Source: Aquimarina atlantica (GTDB lineage: Bacteria > Bacteroidota > Bacteroidia > Flavobacteriales > Flavobacteriaceae). From it: a stretch of DNA of 64,000 bases. Within the stretch, counting starts at the first letter, position 1; the number at the start of each line of letters is the position of its first letter. Under the pieces are notes generated by a model, which saw nothing but the letters and a program-made list of their open reading frames with translations, was not told where the DNA came from and ran no database searches. Made by a program: the position numbers and the translations under genes. The DNA is taken from assembly GCF_000626715.1 (NCBI RefSeq), contig NZ_AQRA01000004.1:372001-436000 (forward strand). The letters are read 5' to 3'. This document shows positions 33,836 to 43,872 of this stretch, piece after piece.

Positions 33836-34633
33836 TTAATCAAATCGCTCTAAACTATTGTTTTTTGGATCAGGACAAACATCACAGTCTGTCATTAGCT
33901 TTGCCCCTCTAGGTAAAGAAGCTCTAAGATTTGCCAATGTTTCTTCAAATTTATTTTTAAGTGCTTTTATATAGGTTGTCATATCTGTGATTTTGTCTAT
34001 ACTCGGCTTGTTTAATTTACCTTGAACTTCATTCTTATCTGGTTGTAGATTTATTTTAATAGCTCTAAACTCAAACTTACCCGTTTCTTCTGTAATTTCT
34101 AGAATCAGACCGGGTAATCCTCTTAATTTCCATGGGCCATGCGATATAGGAATTTCTGATGTAAACCATGCTGTATATTCTCTTCCTCGATATTTTGCTG
34201 TAGATTTTTGACAAGAGTACACCCCTATTTTTTTATGTTCATTATGTAACTGCCAGGGAATAGATTCAATATTATCTTTAACAACATAAAGTTTACCAAC
34301 TATCGATTCTCTAAAAATTAATTCATTGGTCTTGTTATTTGTGTAGTAATACGCTCGTGGCAAACTACTCTTCATTACTTTATGTTCAGAAGCAACCCTT
34401 CCCTCTTCTCTTTCTTCTTCTATTGATTTTTCATGATTTACTCTCTTTGCTACTCCTTCTTCTCTATACGAAGAAATAACACTGTTAAAGTACAACTTGT
34501 AAGGAACTGCAAAAGAAACGCCATTTTCATTATGGATTATATTTTGATATTTTACAATACCAATAGTTTCTTTTTGCGAGTTGGCTGTATAATTAAAGAT
34601 TAAAAAAACTACTATAAATATTAGATTTTTCAT
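33836..34633 (-). CDS. GLPGLI family protein
   Basis: A 265-residue exported protein (signal peptide ending TANSQ). It has GREYTAWFTSEIPISHGPWK followed by LRGLPGLILEITE, and a C-terminal CDVCPD Cys pair matching that of the next gene. It is a clear tandem paralogue. It is probably the first gene of the GLPGLI/GLPGLI/TonB-receptor operon. A motif shared with the upstream small peptide gene lies 28 bases before the start. Confidence 0.9.
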   Translation of the reverse strand: MKNLIFIVVFLIFNYTANSQKETIGIVKYQNIIHNENGVSFAVPYKLYFNSVISSYREEGVAKRVNHEKSIEEEREEGRVASEHKVMKSSLPRAYYYTNNKTNELIFRESIVGKLYVVKDNIESIPWQLHNEHKKIGVYSCQKSTAKYRGREYTAWFTSEIPISHGPWKLRGLPGLILEITEETGKFEFRAIKINLQPDKNEVQGKLNKPSIDKITDMTTYIKALKNKFEETLANLRASLPRGAKLMTDCDVCPDPKNNSLERFD

Positions 34634-34660
34634 TTCTGTTATATAAGATTATTTATATTA

Positions 34661-34671
34661 AAACCGTTTCC
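34661..34671. promoter_or_regulatory. AAACCGTTTCC motif, possible operator
   Basis: Near-palindromic AAACCGTTTCC 28 bases upstream of the GLPGLI operon start. The same motif with one change, AAACGGTTTCC, is at 34949-34959 upstream of the small secreted peptide. The two could be sites for one regulator, though chance is possible. Confidence 0.3.
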
Positions 34672-34701
34672 GTAAAAAATTCAATTATTTATTTAATCTA
34701 A

Positions 34702-34896
34702 CTAACATGGAAATACGGAAACACCTATCCAATTTCCAGCGTGATCATAATGATCCACTATTCTATAACAATTATCATCCTCCTCAACGATTTGTGTTGA
34801 ATTATTACTTTCAATTTCTAATTTTTCATTAGAGTTTACTGCATACGTTGCATATGCACTTAAAAATATTCCTAAAGTTAAAACGATTTTTTTCAT
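34702..34896 (-). CDS. Small exported two-cysteine peptide
   Basis: A 64-residue protein: a signal peptide MKKIVLTLGIFLSAYATYAV, then an acidic, Asn-rich stretch and a short core with Cys43 and the C-terminal Cys64 (DDNCYRIVDHYDHAGNWIG). No family is recognised. It lies 68 bases upstream of the GLPGLI operon in the same direction. Unlike the GG-leader peptides it has a Sec-type signal. It may be a partner or cargo of the downstream operon. Confidence 0.65.
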   Translation of the reverse strand: MKKIVLTLGIFLSAYATYAVNSNEKLEIESNNSTQIVEEDDNCYRIVDHYDHAGNWIGVSVFPC

Positions 34897-35401
34897 ATCT
34901 ACTTTGATTTTAAAAAATTAATGATTTGTATGTTTATTCTTATTACAGAAACGGTTTCCTTTTTGTATTCAATTCAAAAATCAGCCGTATATTTCTGTAC
35001 TATATCAATTACATTTTTCTCCGTACAAGAAAATATGATTAGATACATACTACACACCTTCATTCTCGAAATTGATCAATAAAACAAATATGAAAATCCG
35101 ATTTCTAGGTAGGATAGTGGAGTAAATCGAACTGTAATAAAATACTACCATTTTTTCTTGACGCAACGCATACGGTTATCCCGTAAAACTTTTACATTCC
35201 ACCATAATAAACTGAAAATCAAATAAATAAAATTTAAAAAAACATAAAAACACCTCTTTTTCAATTATATAACATCAATTATTGAAATATTAAACATGAT
35301 AGTTAAAAGTGCATTAATAGTAAAAGAGACTAAAAAGGAGACCTAAGCTCTAATTGTTAGTCACAGCCTGTCGAAAACTAATTAATGATAGGTAATGATG
35401 A
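34897..35401. other. Gene-free AT-rich interval of about 500 bases
   Basis: It contains the AAACGGTTTCC motif (34949-34959) and, near 35366, the word CAGCCTGTCGAAA, which resembles one arm of the hairpin repeat at 62710-62765. No supported frame or RNA was seen. Confidence 0.5.
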
Positions 35402-36118
35402 TTACAACTTCTGTGTATAATAATTATAATCGGCAATTACGCGATCTACGAATTGTAATGGTTTTTCTTGTGGAGTAACATCCATCAAAGTACTTACTTT
35501 TTTAGAAAGTTCGAGAATGATATTATGATCTGCATCTCGTCTTGCTTCGGTATAAATAGTTTTTATTTTACGCATCTCGGCATCACTAAAAACAGTAACC
35601 TGGGGATACATGGCTACATAGTCTTCTGGGATATCAACTAATATGGTTTGGTTAAATCGTACACGTTGCCGCTCACTAATCACAGTAGTACCTGCTGCCA
35701 TATCTCCCAGACGTTGTCCTTTGCCATTTAATAAAATAGAGACAACAGCAACACCGCCAAATGCCAATGTAATATCTAACAAACGAAGTAACCATCGTAC
35801 CAGATAATTCGAGAAAGCAGGTCTTGCTCCATCCATACGGGTCACTTTTATTTTCATCGTTGCTTTACCGGGAGTTTTACCATCCCAAAATGTTTCCCAT
35901 AATATGAAATATAAGAACGGAGGTAAACCTAAAATTAACCAAAAAGCCCATTGGTCTCCATGATCTAAACTTAATGCTCCAATCATAAACGTAGCGATAA
36001 TAAAATACGCTATGATAATCAAAAGATCAATGAGATATGCTAGAATACGCTCTCCTATTCCGGCAGCATTTTGCTGTATACTAACATTTTGAGCAGTTTC
36101 TATTTGAAAATTATCCAT
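35402..36118 (-). CDS. RDD-family membrane protein
   Basis: A 238-residue protein. Hydrophobic segments are at about 27-48, 57-77 and 105-127. RDD-type residues occur in the first segments (ERILAYLIDLLI; WDGKTPGKATMKIKVTRMDG). The C-terminal 90 residues are soluble. It is divergent from the SpoIIM-like gene, 36 bases away, at the start of a conserved Bacteroidota cluster (RDD, SpoIIM, membrane protein, DUF4129, DUF4350, MoxR, DUF58). Confidence 0.85.
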   Translation of the reverse strand: MDNFQIETAQNVSIQQNAAGIGERILAYLIDLLIIIAYFIIATFMIGALSLDHGDQWAFWLILGLPPFLYFILWETFWDGKTPGKATMKIKVTRMDGARPAFSNYLVRWLLRLLDITLAFGGVAVVSILLNGKGQRLGDMAAGTTVISERQRVRFNQTILVDIPEDYVAMYPQVTVFSDAEMRKIKTIYTEARRDADHNIILELSKKVSTLMDVTPQEKPLQFVDRVIADYNYYTQKL

Positions 36119-36154
36119 TAATTATGTTTCTTTGAACCTCTTAATCTTCGATAC

Positions 36155-37117
36155 ATGCGTGAGGCGGCTTTTGTGAGGCAAAATAAAGATAAATGGTTAA
36201 AATTTGAAAGTGTTCTGGTTAATAATGCTCAAATAACTCCAGATGAGCTTTCTAATTTATATATAGAGATAACTGATCACCTTAGTTATGCTCAGACATT
36301 TTATCCTAATAGTCAAACTCTTAATTATTTAAATGGTTTAGCATCTAGTGCTCATCAAAAAATCTATAAAACAAAAAAAGAGAAAAAAAATCGGTTGTAT
36401 TCTTTTTGGGTTAAAGAATTTCCTTTAGAATTCTATCAATATCAAAAACATTTACTTATTGCATTTCTCATTTCTGTTTTATTTACAGCTATAGGAGCAT
36501 ATTCTTCTGCAACAGACGGGGCATTTGTAAGGTCGATCTTAGGTGATGCTTATGTGAATATGACCTTAGAAAATATTGCTAACGAAGATCCCATGGCTGT
36601 TTACAAAAAAATGGAAGAAACTAATATGTTTTTGGGTATCACCATAAATAATATTAGAGTAGCTCTTAATTGTTTTATTCTAGGAGTGATGTTTGGGATA
36701 GGAACCATATATATGCTCATGCAAAATTTTATAATGCTAGGTTCTTTTCAGTATTTTTTCTACGAGAAAGGATTACTTTGGGAAAGTGCCCGTACGATAT
36801 GGATTCATGGTACCATTGAAATTTCTGTGATTATTATTGCAGGGTGTGCAGGTCTGGTTGTAGGAAACTCTATTTTGTTTCCAAAAACGTATACTCGACT
36901 TACTTCTTTTGTTAAAGGAATTAAAGCAGGGTTAAAAATTGTGATTAGCACAGTTCCCTTTTTTATATTAGCAGGGTTTTTAGAAGGCTTTGTGACCAGA
37001 CATACCGAAATGCCAGATTGGCTCGCTATTTTAATCATATCTGGGTCGCTAGCTCTCATCTTGTTTTATTATGTAATTTACCCCAGACAACTTTATAACA
37101 GACTAAAAAATGAATAA
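36155..37117 (+). CDS. SpoIIM-like (stage II sporulation protein M family) membrane protein
   Basis: A 320-residue protein. A soluble N-terminal part (1-100) is followed by at least five membrane segments. FLGITINNIRVALNCFILGV and IWIHGTIEISVIIIAG are typical of the SpoIIM/DUF95 family. The organism need not sporulate; family members in Bacteroidota lie with MoxR/DUF58 genes. The 3' end overlaps the next gene by 8 bases. Confidence 0.87.
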   Translation: MREAAFVRQNKDKWLKFESVLVNNAQITPDELSNLYIEITDHLSYAQTFYPNSQTLNYLNGLASSAHQKIYKTKKEKKNRLYSFWVKEFPLEFYQYQKHLLIAFLISVLFTAIGAYSSATDGAFVRSILGDAYVNMTLENIANEDPMAVYKKMEETNMFLGITINNIRVALNCFILGVMFGIGTIYMLMQNFIMLGSFQYFFYEKGLLWESARTIWIHGTIEISVIIIAGCAGLVVGNSILFPKTYTRLTSFVKGIKAGLKIVISTVPFFILAGFLEGFVTRHTEMPDWLAILIISGSLALILFYYVIYPRQLYNRLKNE

Positions 37118-37982
37118 CAACTACATAGAATTTAAGAAAAAAAGAGAATTAGGAGATATCCTAACAGATACTTTTGCTTTTATACGACAAAATGGTAAAT
37201 CATTGCTATCTGTTTTGTTAAAAACTTCGGGAATCCCATTTATATTACTTTTACTTGCTTCTGCATATTATACACATTCATCTGCCAATATTTTTGATCC
37301 GGTGAGTATTAGAAATGGTGGAATGTATAATTCGGGAAGTCTTATCATTGCTCTTTTTGCAATGTTGGCAACCTTACTTGTATTTTATGCATTACTTTTT
37401 GGTACAGTTTTACACTATATTAAAAACTATATTGATAATAAAGGTAATGTTGACCTTGAAGTGGTAGTACAAGGAGTAAAAAAGGATTTTGGAAATATTA
37501 TCGGATTAGGAATTCTTTCGGGATTGATTACCTTTTTTGGTTTTATGCTTTGTGTTATTCCTGGTATCTATTTGTATGTCCCTATGAGTTTGGTTTTTTC
37601 AATTCTAGTATTTAGGGGTACTAGTATTTCTGATGCAATAAATGATAGTTTCATACTTATAAAAAACGAATGGTGGATCACCTTTGCTACACTTTTTATT
37701 ATAGCAATACTTATAGGAGTAATAGGCTTTGTATTTTCTATTCCTGCATTGATCTATACATTTACCAAATCGTTTACTGCTGCTTCAGAAGGGTCTTTGG
37801 CTGATCCATCTACTATGTTTGATTGGGTTTTTATCGCCTTAAACACTTTATCATCAGCAGCTCAGTATATACTATATATTATCACTGCAATTTCTACTGC
37901 ATTTATATATTATAATTTGAATGAAAGAAAACACGCTACAGGCGCATTAGAACAAATTGATTCTTTAGGTAAATCAGAATAA
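37110..37982 (+). CDS. Polytopic membrane protein of the MoxR cluster
   Basis: A 290-residue protein with about six membrane segments. The middle has GLITFFGFMLCVIPGIYLYV and SLVFSILVFRG, a pattern seen in membrane domains near glycerophosphodiesterase and DUF4013-like proteins. No catalytic residues are apparent. The starts and stops overlap or nearly touch those of its neighbours, so it is cotranscribed in the SpoIIM-DUF58 operon. The function is unknown. Confidence 0.75.
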   Translation: MNNNYIEFKKKRELGDILTDTFAFIRQNGKSLLSVLLKTSGIPFILLLLASAYYTHSSANIFDPVSIRNGGMYNSGSLIIALFAMLATLLVFYALLFGTVLHYIKNYIDNKGNVDLEVVVQGVKKDFGNIIGLGILSGLITFFGFMLCVIPGIYLYVPMSLVFSILVFRGTSISDAINDSFILIKNEWWITFATLFIIAILIGVIGFVFSIPALIYTFTKSFTAASEGSLADPSTMFDWVFIALNTLSSAAQYILYIITAISTAFIYYNLNERKHATGALEQIDSLGKSE

Positions 37983-37983
37983 A

Positions 37984-38733
37984 TTGAAAATTCTTTACTA
38001 CGTCTTATTTTTTGTGCCACTCTTCTTATCAGCAAGAGTTCAGGATAGTACTGCGATAACTGATCCCCAGGAGTTAGTTTATGATCTCGACTCTCAGCAA
38101 AAAGCACCACAGTTTGATCATCAAAAAATAGAAGAGTTTAAAACACAAGATGATTTTGATTATACCGAATATCAAGAACCTGATAATTGGTGGACACAGT
38201 TTAAGAACTGGGTCACTCAACTTTGGAATCGATTTATCTCGTGGCTGTTCGGTACAGAAGAAGTAACGGGGTTCTGGGCAGTAGTTTTTAGATTACTCCC
38301 CTACCTTTTAATTGTAGGAGTATTATTCTTATTAGGTTGGTTGTTTATGAAAGTAAACCCATCGGATATGCTTCTTGAAAAACAAATTCCTCCGCAAATA
38401 GAACTTACAGAAGACGAAGATATTATTCAAAACCAAGATATTCAACAATTGATTGATCAGGCCTTACAGCATAAAAATTATAGATTGGCAATTCGGTATT
38501 ATTATCTGTTTGTACTAAAAAAATTATCTGATGTAGAACTAATTGAATGGGAAGCTCAAAAAACTAATACTGATTATATCAAGGAATTAGCAGACGACAC
38601 GGTACAACGCCAATTTAAATCCATCACCAAATTATACGATTTTATCTGGTATGGTAGCTTTGAGGTTAATGAAAAATTATACCTGAAAGCTGAAAAAGAG
38701 TTTACTTCTATAACCCATCTTATTCAACGTTAA
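37984..38733 (+). CDS. DUF4129-containing membrane protein
   Basis: A 249-residue protein with TTG as the likely start codon, 1 base after the upstream stop. The N-terminus is a signal or anchor (KILYYVLFFVPLFLSAR), a membrane segment lies at about 100-121, and the C-terminal DUF4129 region contains YRLAIRYYYLFVLKKLSD and FIWYGSFEV. DUF4129 proteins lie with MoxR and DUF58 genes and may link to transglutaminase-like complexes. The exact role is unknown. Confidence 0.8.
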   Translation: MKILYYVLFFVPLFLSARVQDSTAITDPQELVYDLDSQQKAPQFDHQKIEEFKTQDDFDYTEYQEPDNWWTQFKNWVTQLWNRFISWLFGTEEVTGFWAVVFRLLPYLLIVGVLFLLGWLFMKVNPSDMLLEKQIPPQIELTEDEDIIQNQDIQQLIDQALQHKNYRLAIRYYYLFVLKKLSDVELIEWEAQKTNTDYIKELADDTVQRQFKSITKLYDFIWYGSFEVNEKLYLKAEKEFTSITHLIQR

Positions 38734-38737
38734 TGTG

Positions 38738-39949
38738 ATGACTAAAAGTTCTAAAATATTAATCGTCATCATTATAGTAGCTATTGGTATACTTACTTTT
38801 ATAGAAGCTAGTGAGCCCGAACCTGTAAACTGGTATCCCAGTTATGCAAAGACCGATAAAATTCCTTTGGGTTCCTTTGTATCTTATAATTTAATCAAGG
38901 AATCTTTTGATATCGAAGGATTACAAGATATAAACCAACCTCCTTACGAATTTCTTAACGATAATGATTCTATATCGGGGACATACTTTTTTGTTAATGG
39001 ATCAATCAACTTTGATAAAAATGAGCTAAATACCCTATTAAAATGGGTTGAAAACGGAAATACATTATTTGTATCGGCAAAAACTATTGAAAATCGATTA
39101 TTAGACACTCTTAATATTGAAACAGATAATCTTATATCAATAGATAACATATCTACAAAACCTCTTGTTGAGTTGGTTAATAAAGAGCTTAAAACACCAT
39201 CTCCTTTTTTATATGACCAAGATATTTATAACCCATATTTTAACGAATTAGATACGATAAATGCAACTATTTTGGGGGTTACTCAATTGTATAATGACAC
39301 ACTGAAGGTCAAAGATCCAAAAGTAAACTATATACAACAATCTTTTGGCAAAGGGAAAATCTTATTACATACTTTCCCCGAGGCCTTTGGGAATTATTTT
39401 ATGCTAACAGACAAAAACTATCAATATTCTCAAAACCTTTTGGCCTATATAAATCCCAATCAAAAAATACTATGGGATAATTATTATAAGTCAGGAAAAA
39501 CATTTTATACCTCTCCACTTTTCTTACTTTTAAATAATCGCTATCTCAAATGGGCATATTACTTTGTTCTTATTGGAGTAGTCCTTTTTGTAATTTTTGA
39601 AGGAAAACGAAAACAACGTAGTATTCCCATTATAGAACCCTTAAAAAACCAGACTCTATCTTTTACAAAGACGATTAGCGGAATGTATTTTGAAAAAGGG
39701 AAGCATAAAGAAATTGCTACTAAGCAAAACCTGCTATTTTTGGATTACGTACGTAACGTGCTTAGAATCCCGACAAATGAGCTCAATGAAAAAACAATAA
39801 TCGATATTGCTTCCAGAAGCAATAATAGTATAGAGGATACCAAAATACTATTCAAATATTTTGATGAACTGAATAAAAAAGTAAAAATCGAAAAAGAAGA
39901 TGTATTAAAGCTTTATGAATTGATAAATACATTCAAAAGCCAATCTTAA
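38738..39949 (+). CDS. DUF4350-domain membrane protein
   Basis: A 403-residue protein (a GTG at 38735 would add one residue). It has an N-terminal membrane segment (about 6-24) and a large periplasmic DUF4350-like domain (SGTYFFVNG; GNTLFVSAKT; GKGKILLHTFPEAFGNY). A second membrane segment near 270-288 is followed by a cytoplasmic tail of about 115 residues. It is cotranscribed with DUF4129 and MoxR genes. No enzyme motif is seen. Confidence 0.82.
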   Translation: MTKSSKILIVIIIVAIGILTFIEASEPEPVNWYPSYAKTDKIPLGSFVSYNLIKESFDIEGLQDINQPPYEFLNDNDSISGTYFFVNGSINFDKNELNTLLKWVENGNTLFVSAKTIENRLLDTLNIETDNLISIDNISTKPLVELVNKELKTPSPFLYDQDIYNPYFNELDTINATILGVTQLYNDTLKVKDPKVNYIQQSFGKGKILLHTFPEAFGNYFMLTDKNYQYSQNLLAYINPNQKILWDNYYKSGKTFYTSPLFLLLNNRYLKWAYYFVLIGVVLFVIFEGKRKQRSIPIIEPLKNQTLSFTKTISGMYFEKGKHKEIATKQNLLFLDYVRNVLRIPTNELNEKTIIDIASRSNNSIEDTKILFKYFDELNKKVKIEKEDVLKLYELINTFKSQS

Positions 39950-39979
39950 AAAACGATATATCATTTAAACGAATCATAA

Positions 39980-41020
39980 ATGGAAAACGAAGAAATTAAA
40001 AATAATACAAATCCAGAGCAAACTTCTGAGACAACCTCTCAAGAGCAAAATCTGAGTTTTCAGAATAGGATAGATCTTAGCGAATTACAACAATCTGTAG
40101 AGAAACTAAAAGCAGAATTGGCGAAAGTAATCGTGGGACAGCAGGATTTTATCGAACTATTAATTGTATCTCTGTTATCTAACGGTCATGTTTTAATCGA
40201 AGGAGTACCTGGGATTGCAAAAACGGTAACCGCCAAATTATTTGCCAGAACGTTAAAGACAGATTTTAACAGAATTCAATTTACTCCTGATCTTATGCCA
40301 AGTGATGTATTAGGAACTTCTGTGCTTAATATGAAAACAAGTGATTTTGAATTTAAAAAAGGCCCTATTTTTTCTAATATGGTTCTTATTGATGAAATTA
40401 ATCGTGCTCCTGCCAAAACTCAGGCAGCCTTGTTTGAAGTAATGGAAGAAAGGCAAGTAACCATAGATGGTATTCGATATCCAATGGCCCCTCCTTTTAT
40501 GGTATTAGCAACTCAAAACCCTGTAGAGCAAGAAGGGACTTATGCCCTACCAGAAGCACAATTAGATCGGTTTTTATTTAAAATCAAGGTAGATTACCCT
40601 ACTCTCGAAGATGAAATCAATATCTTAAAAACACATCACGAGAGAAAAACAGCAAAACCTATAGAAATGGTGAATTCTGTAATTACCCCAAAGCAATTGC
40701 TAGAATTTAAAGCAAAAACGCAAGAGGTAATTATCGAAGAGAAAATTTTAGGATATATTGCCGAGATTGTAACCAAAACCAGAACACATCCTCATTTATA
40801 TTTAGGAGGTTCTCCACGAGCATCAATTGCTGTTATGAATGCCTCAAAAGCTTTTGCTGCAATCAACGGGAGAGATTTTGTTACCCCCGAGGATATAAAA
40901 AAATCCCTTTTCCCTGTGCTACGCCATCGTTTGATCTTATCACCAGAACGTGAAATGGAAGGAATGACAACAGAAAATGTTATTGAAATGATCCTGCAAT
41001 CTGTAGAAATACCACGCTAG
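39980..41020 (+). CDS. MoxR-family AAA+ ATPase
   Basis: A 346-residue protein. Walker A-type loop GVPGIAKT near residue 78, Walker B MVLIDEINRAP near 135, sensor 1 in LATQNPVEQEGTYALPEAQL and sensor 2 SPRASIAVMNASKAF. MoxR ATPases act as chaperone-like remodelers of partner proteins that often carry von Willebrand or DUF58 domains. It sits directly before the DUF58 gene. Confidence 0.95.
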   Translation: MENEEIKNNTNPEQTSETTSQEQNLSFQNRIDLSELQQSVEKLKAELAKVIVGQQDFIELLIVSLLSNGHVLIEGVPGIAKTVTAKLFARTLKTDFNRIQFTPDLMPSDVLGTSVLNMKTSDFEFKKGPIFSNMVLIDEINRAPAKTQAALFEVMEERQVTIDGIRYPMAPPFMVLATQNPVEQEGTYALPEAQLDRFLFKIKVDYPTLEDEINILKTHHERKTAKPIEMVNSVITPKQLLEFKAKTQEVIIEEKILGYIAEIVTKTRTHPHLYLGGSPRASIAVMNASKAFAAINGRDFVTPEDIKKSLFPVLRHRLILSPEREMEGMTTENVIEMILQSVEIPR

Positions 41021-41022
41021 TT

Positions 41023-42357
41023 TTGATCCAGTTTTTAAAATCACTATATCTAAGCTCTAGAGTATTTTACATACTCACGCTACTATCAGTATTGTTTTTA
41101 TTCTCATACTGGTTTACTTCAATATATCCTATTGTCTGGTTATTGGTATGGGGATTAATGATTGTTTTTCTATTTGATATTGTGACTTTGTATACTACTA
41201 AAAATGGAATTCATGCTAATAGAATTTTACCAAATAAATTTTCTAATAGTGATTTTAATGCCGTTCCGGTTCGAATAAAAAGTAATTACAAATTTACGAC
41301 CTATGTAGAGGTTATCGATGAGATCCCAGTGCAATTTCAAAAACGTGATTTCCTTAAAAAAGGAAGTATTTCTCCTAAATCTATTTTAGATTTTGAATAC
41401 TCATTACGACCTGTAAAACGAGGAGAATATGTCTTCGGAAATTTATATGTATATGCAATGACCAGAATAGGCCTTGTAAAACGTCGTTATAGTTTTGATA
41501 AAGCTGCAATGGTAAAAGTATATCCTTCTTTTATCCAGATGAAAAAGTATGATTTTCTGGCTATTGATAATAAGTTAACCCAAATAGGACTTAAAAAAAT
41601 ACGTCGTATTGGGCATACGATGGAGTTTGAGCAAATTAAAGAATATGTAGTCGGTGATGATGTTCGTACGATTAACTGGAAAGCTTCTGCAAAGCACGGT
41701 AACTTAATGATTAATCAATTTCAGGATGAAAAATCTCAACCTATCTATTCTATTATCGATGCCAGTCGTGTTATGAAAATGCCTTTTAAAGAATTAAGCC
41801 TTCTGGATTATGCCGTTAATAGTACCCTGGCTTTTTCTAATATTGCCCTAAAAAAACATGATAAAGTCGGGATGTTATCCTTTTCGAATACAGTAAATGA
41901 TTTTTTGCCGTCTAGCGGAAAGAAAACATACATTAACAATATCTCTGAAACACTTTATAATATTAAGACTCAATTTCTTGATTCTGATTATGGGTTACTA
42001 TATACCCATGTTAAACGACAAATAAACCACAGAAGTTTACTTCTGTTATATACTAATTTTGAACATCTATCGTCATTAAAAAGACAACTTCCATATCTGC
42101 AGGCATTGGCTAAAAAACATGTATTGGTAGTGATTTTCTTTCAGAATACAGAGCTTGATCATCTTATTGAACAAAATGCAGAGGATCTACAAACCATTTA
42201 TGATCAAACTATTGCTCAGCAATTTGCATATGACAAAAAAGTAATGGTAAAAGAGTTACAAAAACATGGGATACAAACGGTATTAACTACTCCAGAAAAC
42301 CTTACGGTTAATACTATTAATAAATACCTGGAGATCAAAGCCAGAGGATTATTGTAG
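41023..42357 (+). CDS. DUF58-domain protein
   Basis: A 444-residue protein with TTG as the likely start, 2 bases after the MoxR stop. Two membrane segments are at about 10-45. The DUF58 signature is YVVGDDVRTINWKASAKHGN near 205. The C-terminal part is a vWA-like fold with SIIDASRVM. It is predicted to be a MoxR partner at the inner membrane. Its biological role in this cluster is not established. Confidence 0.9.
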   Translation: MIQFLKSLYLSSRVFYILTLLSVLFLFSYWFTSIYPIVWLLVWGLMIVFLFDIVTLYTTKNGIHANRILPNKFSNSDFNAVPVRIKSNYKFTTYVEVIDEIPVQFQKRDFLKKGSISPKSILDFEYSLRPVKRGEYVFGNLYVYAMTRIGLVKRRYSFDKAAMVKVYPSFIQMKKYDFLAIDNKLTQIGLKKIRRIGHTMEFEQIKEYVVGDDVRTINWKASAKHGNLMINQFQDEKSQPIYSIIDASRVMKMPFKELSLLDYAVNSTLAFSNIALKKHDKVGMLSFSNTVNDFLPSSGKKTYINNISETLYNIKTQFLDSDYGLLYTHVKRQINHRSLLLLYTNFEHLSSLKRQLPYLQALAKKHVLVVIFFQNTELDHLIEQNAEDLQTIYDQTIAQQFAYDKKVMVKELQKHGIQTVLTTPENLTVNTINKYLEIKARGLL

Positions 42358-42466
42358 TTTTAGAAACATCTCTTCTCTATAAAATGTACTATTTTCATAT
42401 AAATTTTTGTTCCGATATTAGATCCTAATAAAGAAAGATAACTCCTGAGTTAATCTATAAAAAATT

Positions 42467-43450
42467 ATGACAGCATTTAACAGTTTAGACATATCAGATA
42501 TTAATCAGATCAAAGAGAAAATTGCTCAAGGAATTGATATTAATATAACCGACTCCTATGGTGAAACTATGCTTCATAAGGCTGCTTATTATGAAAAAAT
42601 AGATGTTGTTAAATTACTTGTTGAAGAAGGTATTAATATCAATGCAGCAAATAGTAATGGTGCAACCGCACTGATAAAAGCTTCAGATAGAAATGAAGAA
42701 ATTAGCCGATATCTTATTGAAAACGGTGCTAATGTTACTAATAAAGAAGGGAAAAAGCATGATGGTTTCTCTGCACTTCACTATGCTGCCCGTAAAGGGC
42801 TACATAATCTAGTTAAACTATTACTGGAAAATGGCGCAAAAGTAGATGAATTGAGTAACTATAAAAGCACACCTTTTAATGAAGCCATTCGTTTTAATCA
42901 AATAGAATGTGCTGATATTTTATTAGCAAATGGTGCTAACATCGATAATAGATATGATAGTATGTATCATAACGATATTGGATCCTTACATTTTGCAATT
43001 AATGGTGGGTATGATTATAGTAAAAATTTGGTGAAATACCTTATAACGAATAATGCAGATGTAATGCTAAAGAATGGTGAAGGAATATCTGTTCTGCATC
43101 TTGCTGCGCAAGATCAAAATAATGTGTTAACAATTCAATTACTAAATGCAGCTCCCAATATTAATGCAGTTGATGCAAATGGTAAGACCATAATGCATCA
43201 TGCGGCATTTAACCAAAACATATCGGTTTTAAAAAAAGTACTCAAAACAAAGGAGATCGATTTAAATATTAAAGATAATGATGGCCACCCTCCTCTCTAT
43301 TATGCAGAAAACGAGAAAAATGCTGCACTCATTATTGCAGCTGGTGCTATTTATGATGAGAGTAAAAAAGCATCAGAACTTTTTATGAATTTATATAGCG
43401 AATACCTCAACAAAGAAATTATTGCTAAAGAACTCATGAAAATTAAATAA
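42467..43450 (+). CDS. Ankyrin-repeat protein
   Basis: A 327-residue protein of about nine ankyrin repeats (units such as GETMLHKAAYYEKIDVVKLL and DGFSALHYAARKGLHNLVKL). There is no signal peptide, so it is probably cytoplasmic. It would act through protein binding. The neighbours give no clear clue to its partner. Confidence 0.88.
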   Translation: MTAFNSLDISDINQIKEKIAQGIDINITDSYGETMLHKAAYYEKIDVVKLLVEEGININAANSNGATALIKASDRNEEISRYLIENGANVTNKEGKKHDGFSALHYAARKGLHNLVKLLLENGAKVDELSNYKSTPFNEAIRFNQIECADILLANGANIDNRYDSMYHNDIGSLHFAINGGYDYSKNLVKYLITNNADVMLKNGEGISVLHLAAQDQNNVLTIQLLNAAPNINAVDANGKTIMHHAAFNQNISVLKKVLKTKEIDLNIKDNDGHPPLYYAENEKNAALIIAAGAIYDESKKASELFMNLYSEYLNKEIIAKELMKIK

Positions 43451-43872
43451 GAAATTTATTTCATTCCCAAATAGAATATACTTGAATCATATACCCTCAT
43501 AATATACATTAGAAACTTCGAGGTTAATACTAAAATGGGCACTCTAAATCAACACAAAAAAACTTCTTTAATTAGAATTTGTTTACTACCTATGCAACTA
43601 TAAAATCATTATTTTCTGTTTTCTATTTTTATAGAAAATTCATACCACTAAGAGATATACATACTTTGTGGCAATCTTAGAAAAAAACTATATTTACCAT
43701 GTAAGCAACACTATTTTACTTATGAAATCATAAATAATAAAATGATAATTTTTTATTTTAGAAATCAAGGATAAGATACATTTTTAATCAAAAAATTAAG
43801 TTAGTTAAATAGTATGGCTTCAAAAATTTAAAAGAAACTTATTAGAATTAACTCATCTAAAAAAACACAAAC
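43451..43872. other. Gene-free AT-rich interval
   Basis: 422 bases between the ankyrin gene and the small lipoprotein gene. I see no supported frame, hairpin or repeat. The base composition is strongly A/T. Confidence 0.5.

Noticed and set aside
36155..37117. SpoIIM-like gene as evidence of sporulation
   Set aside because: The family is widespread in non-sporulating Bacteroidota within MoxR/DUF58 clusters.
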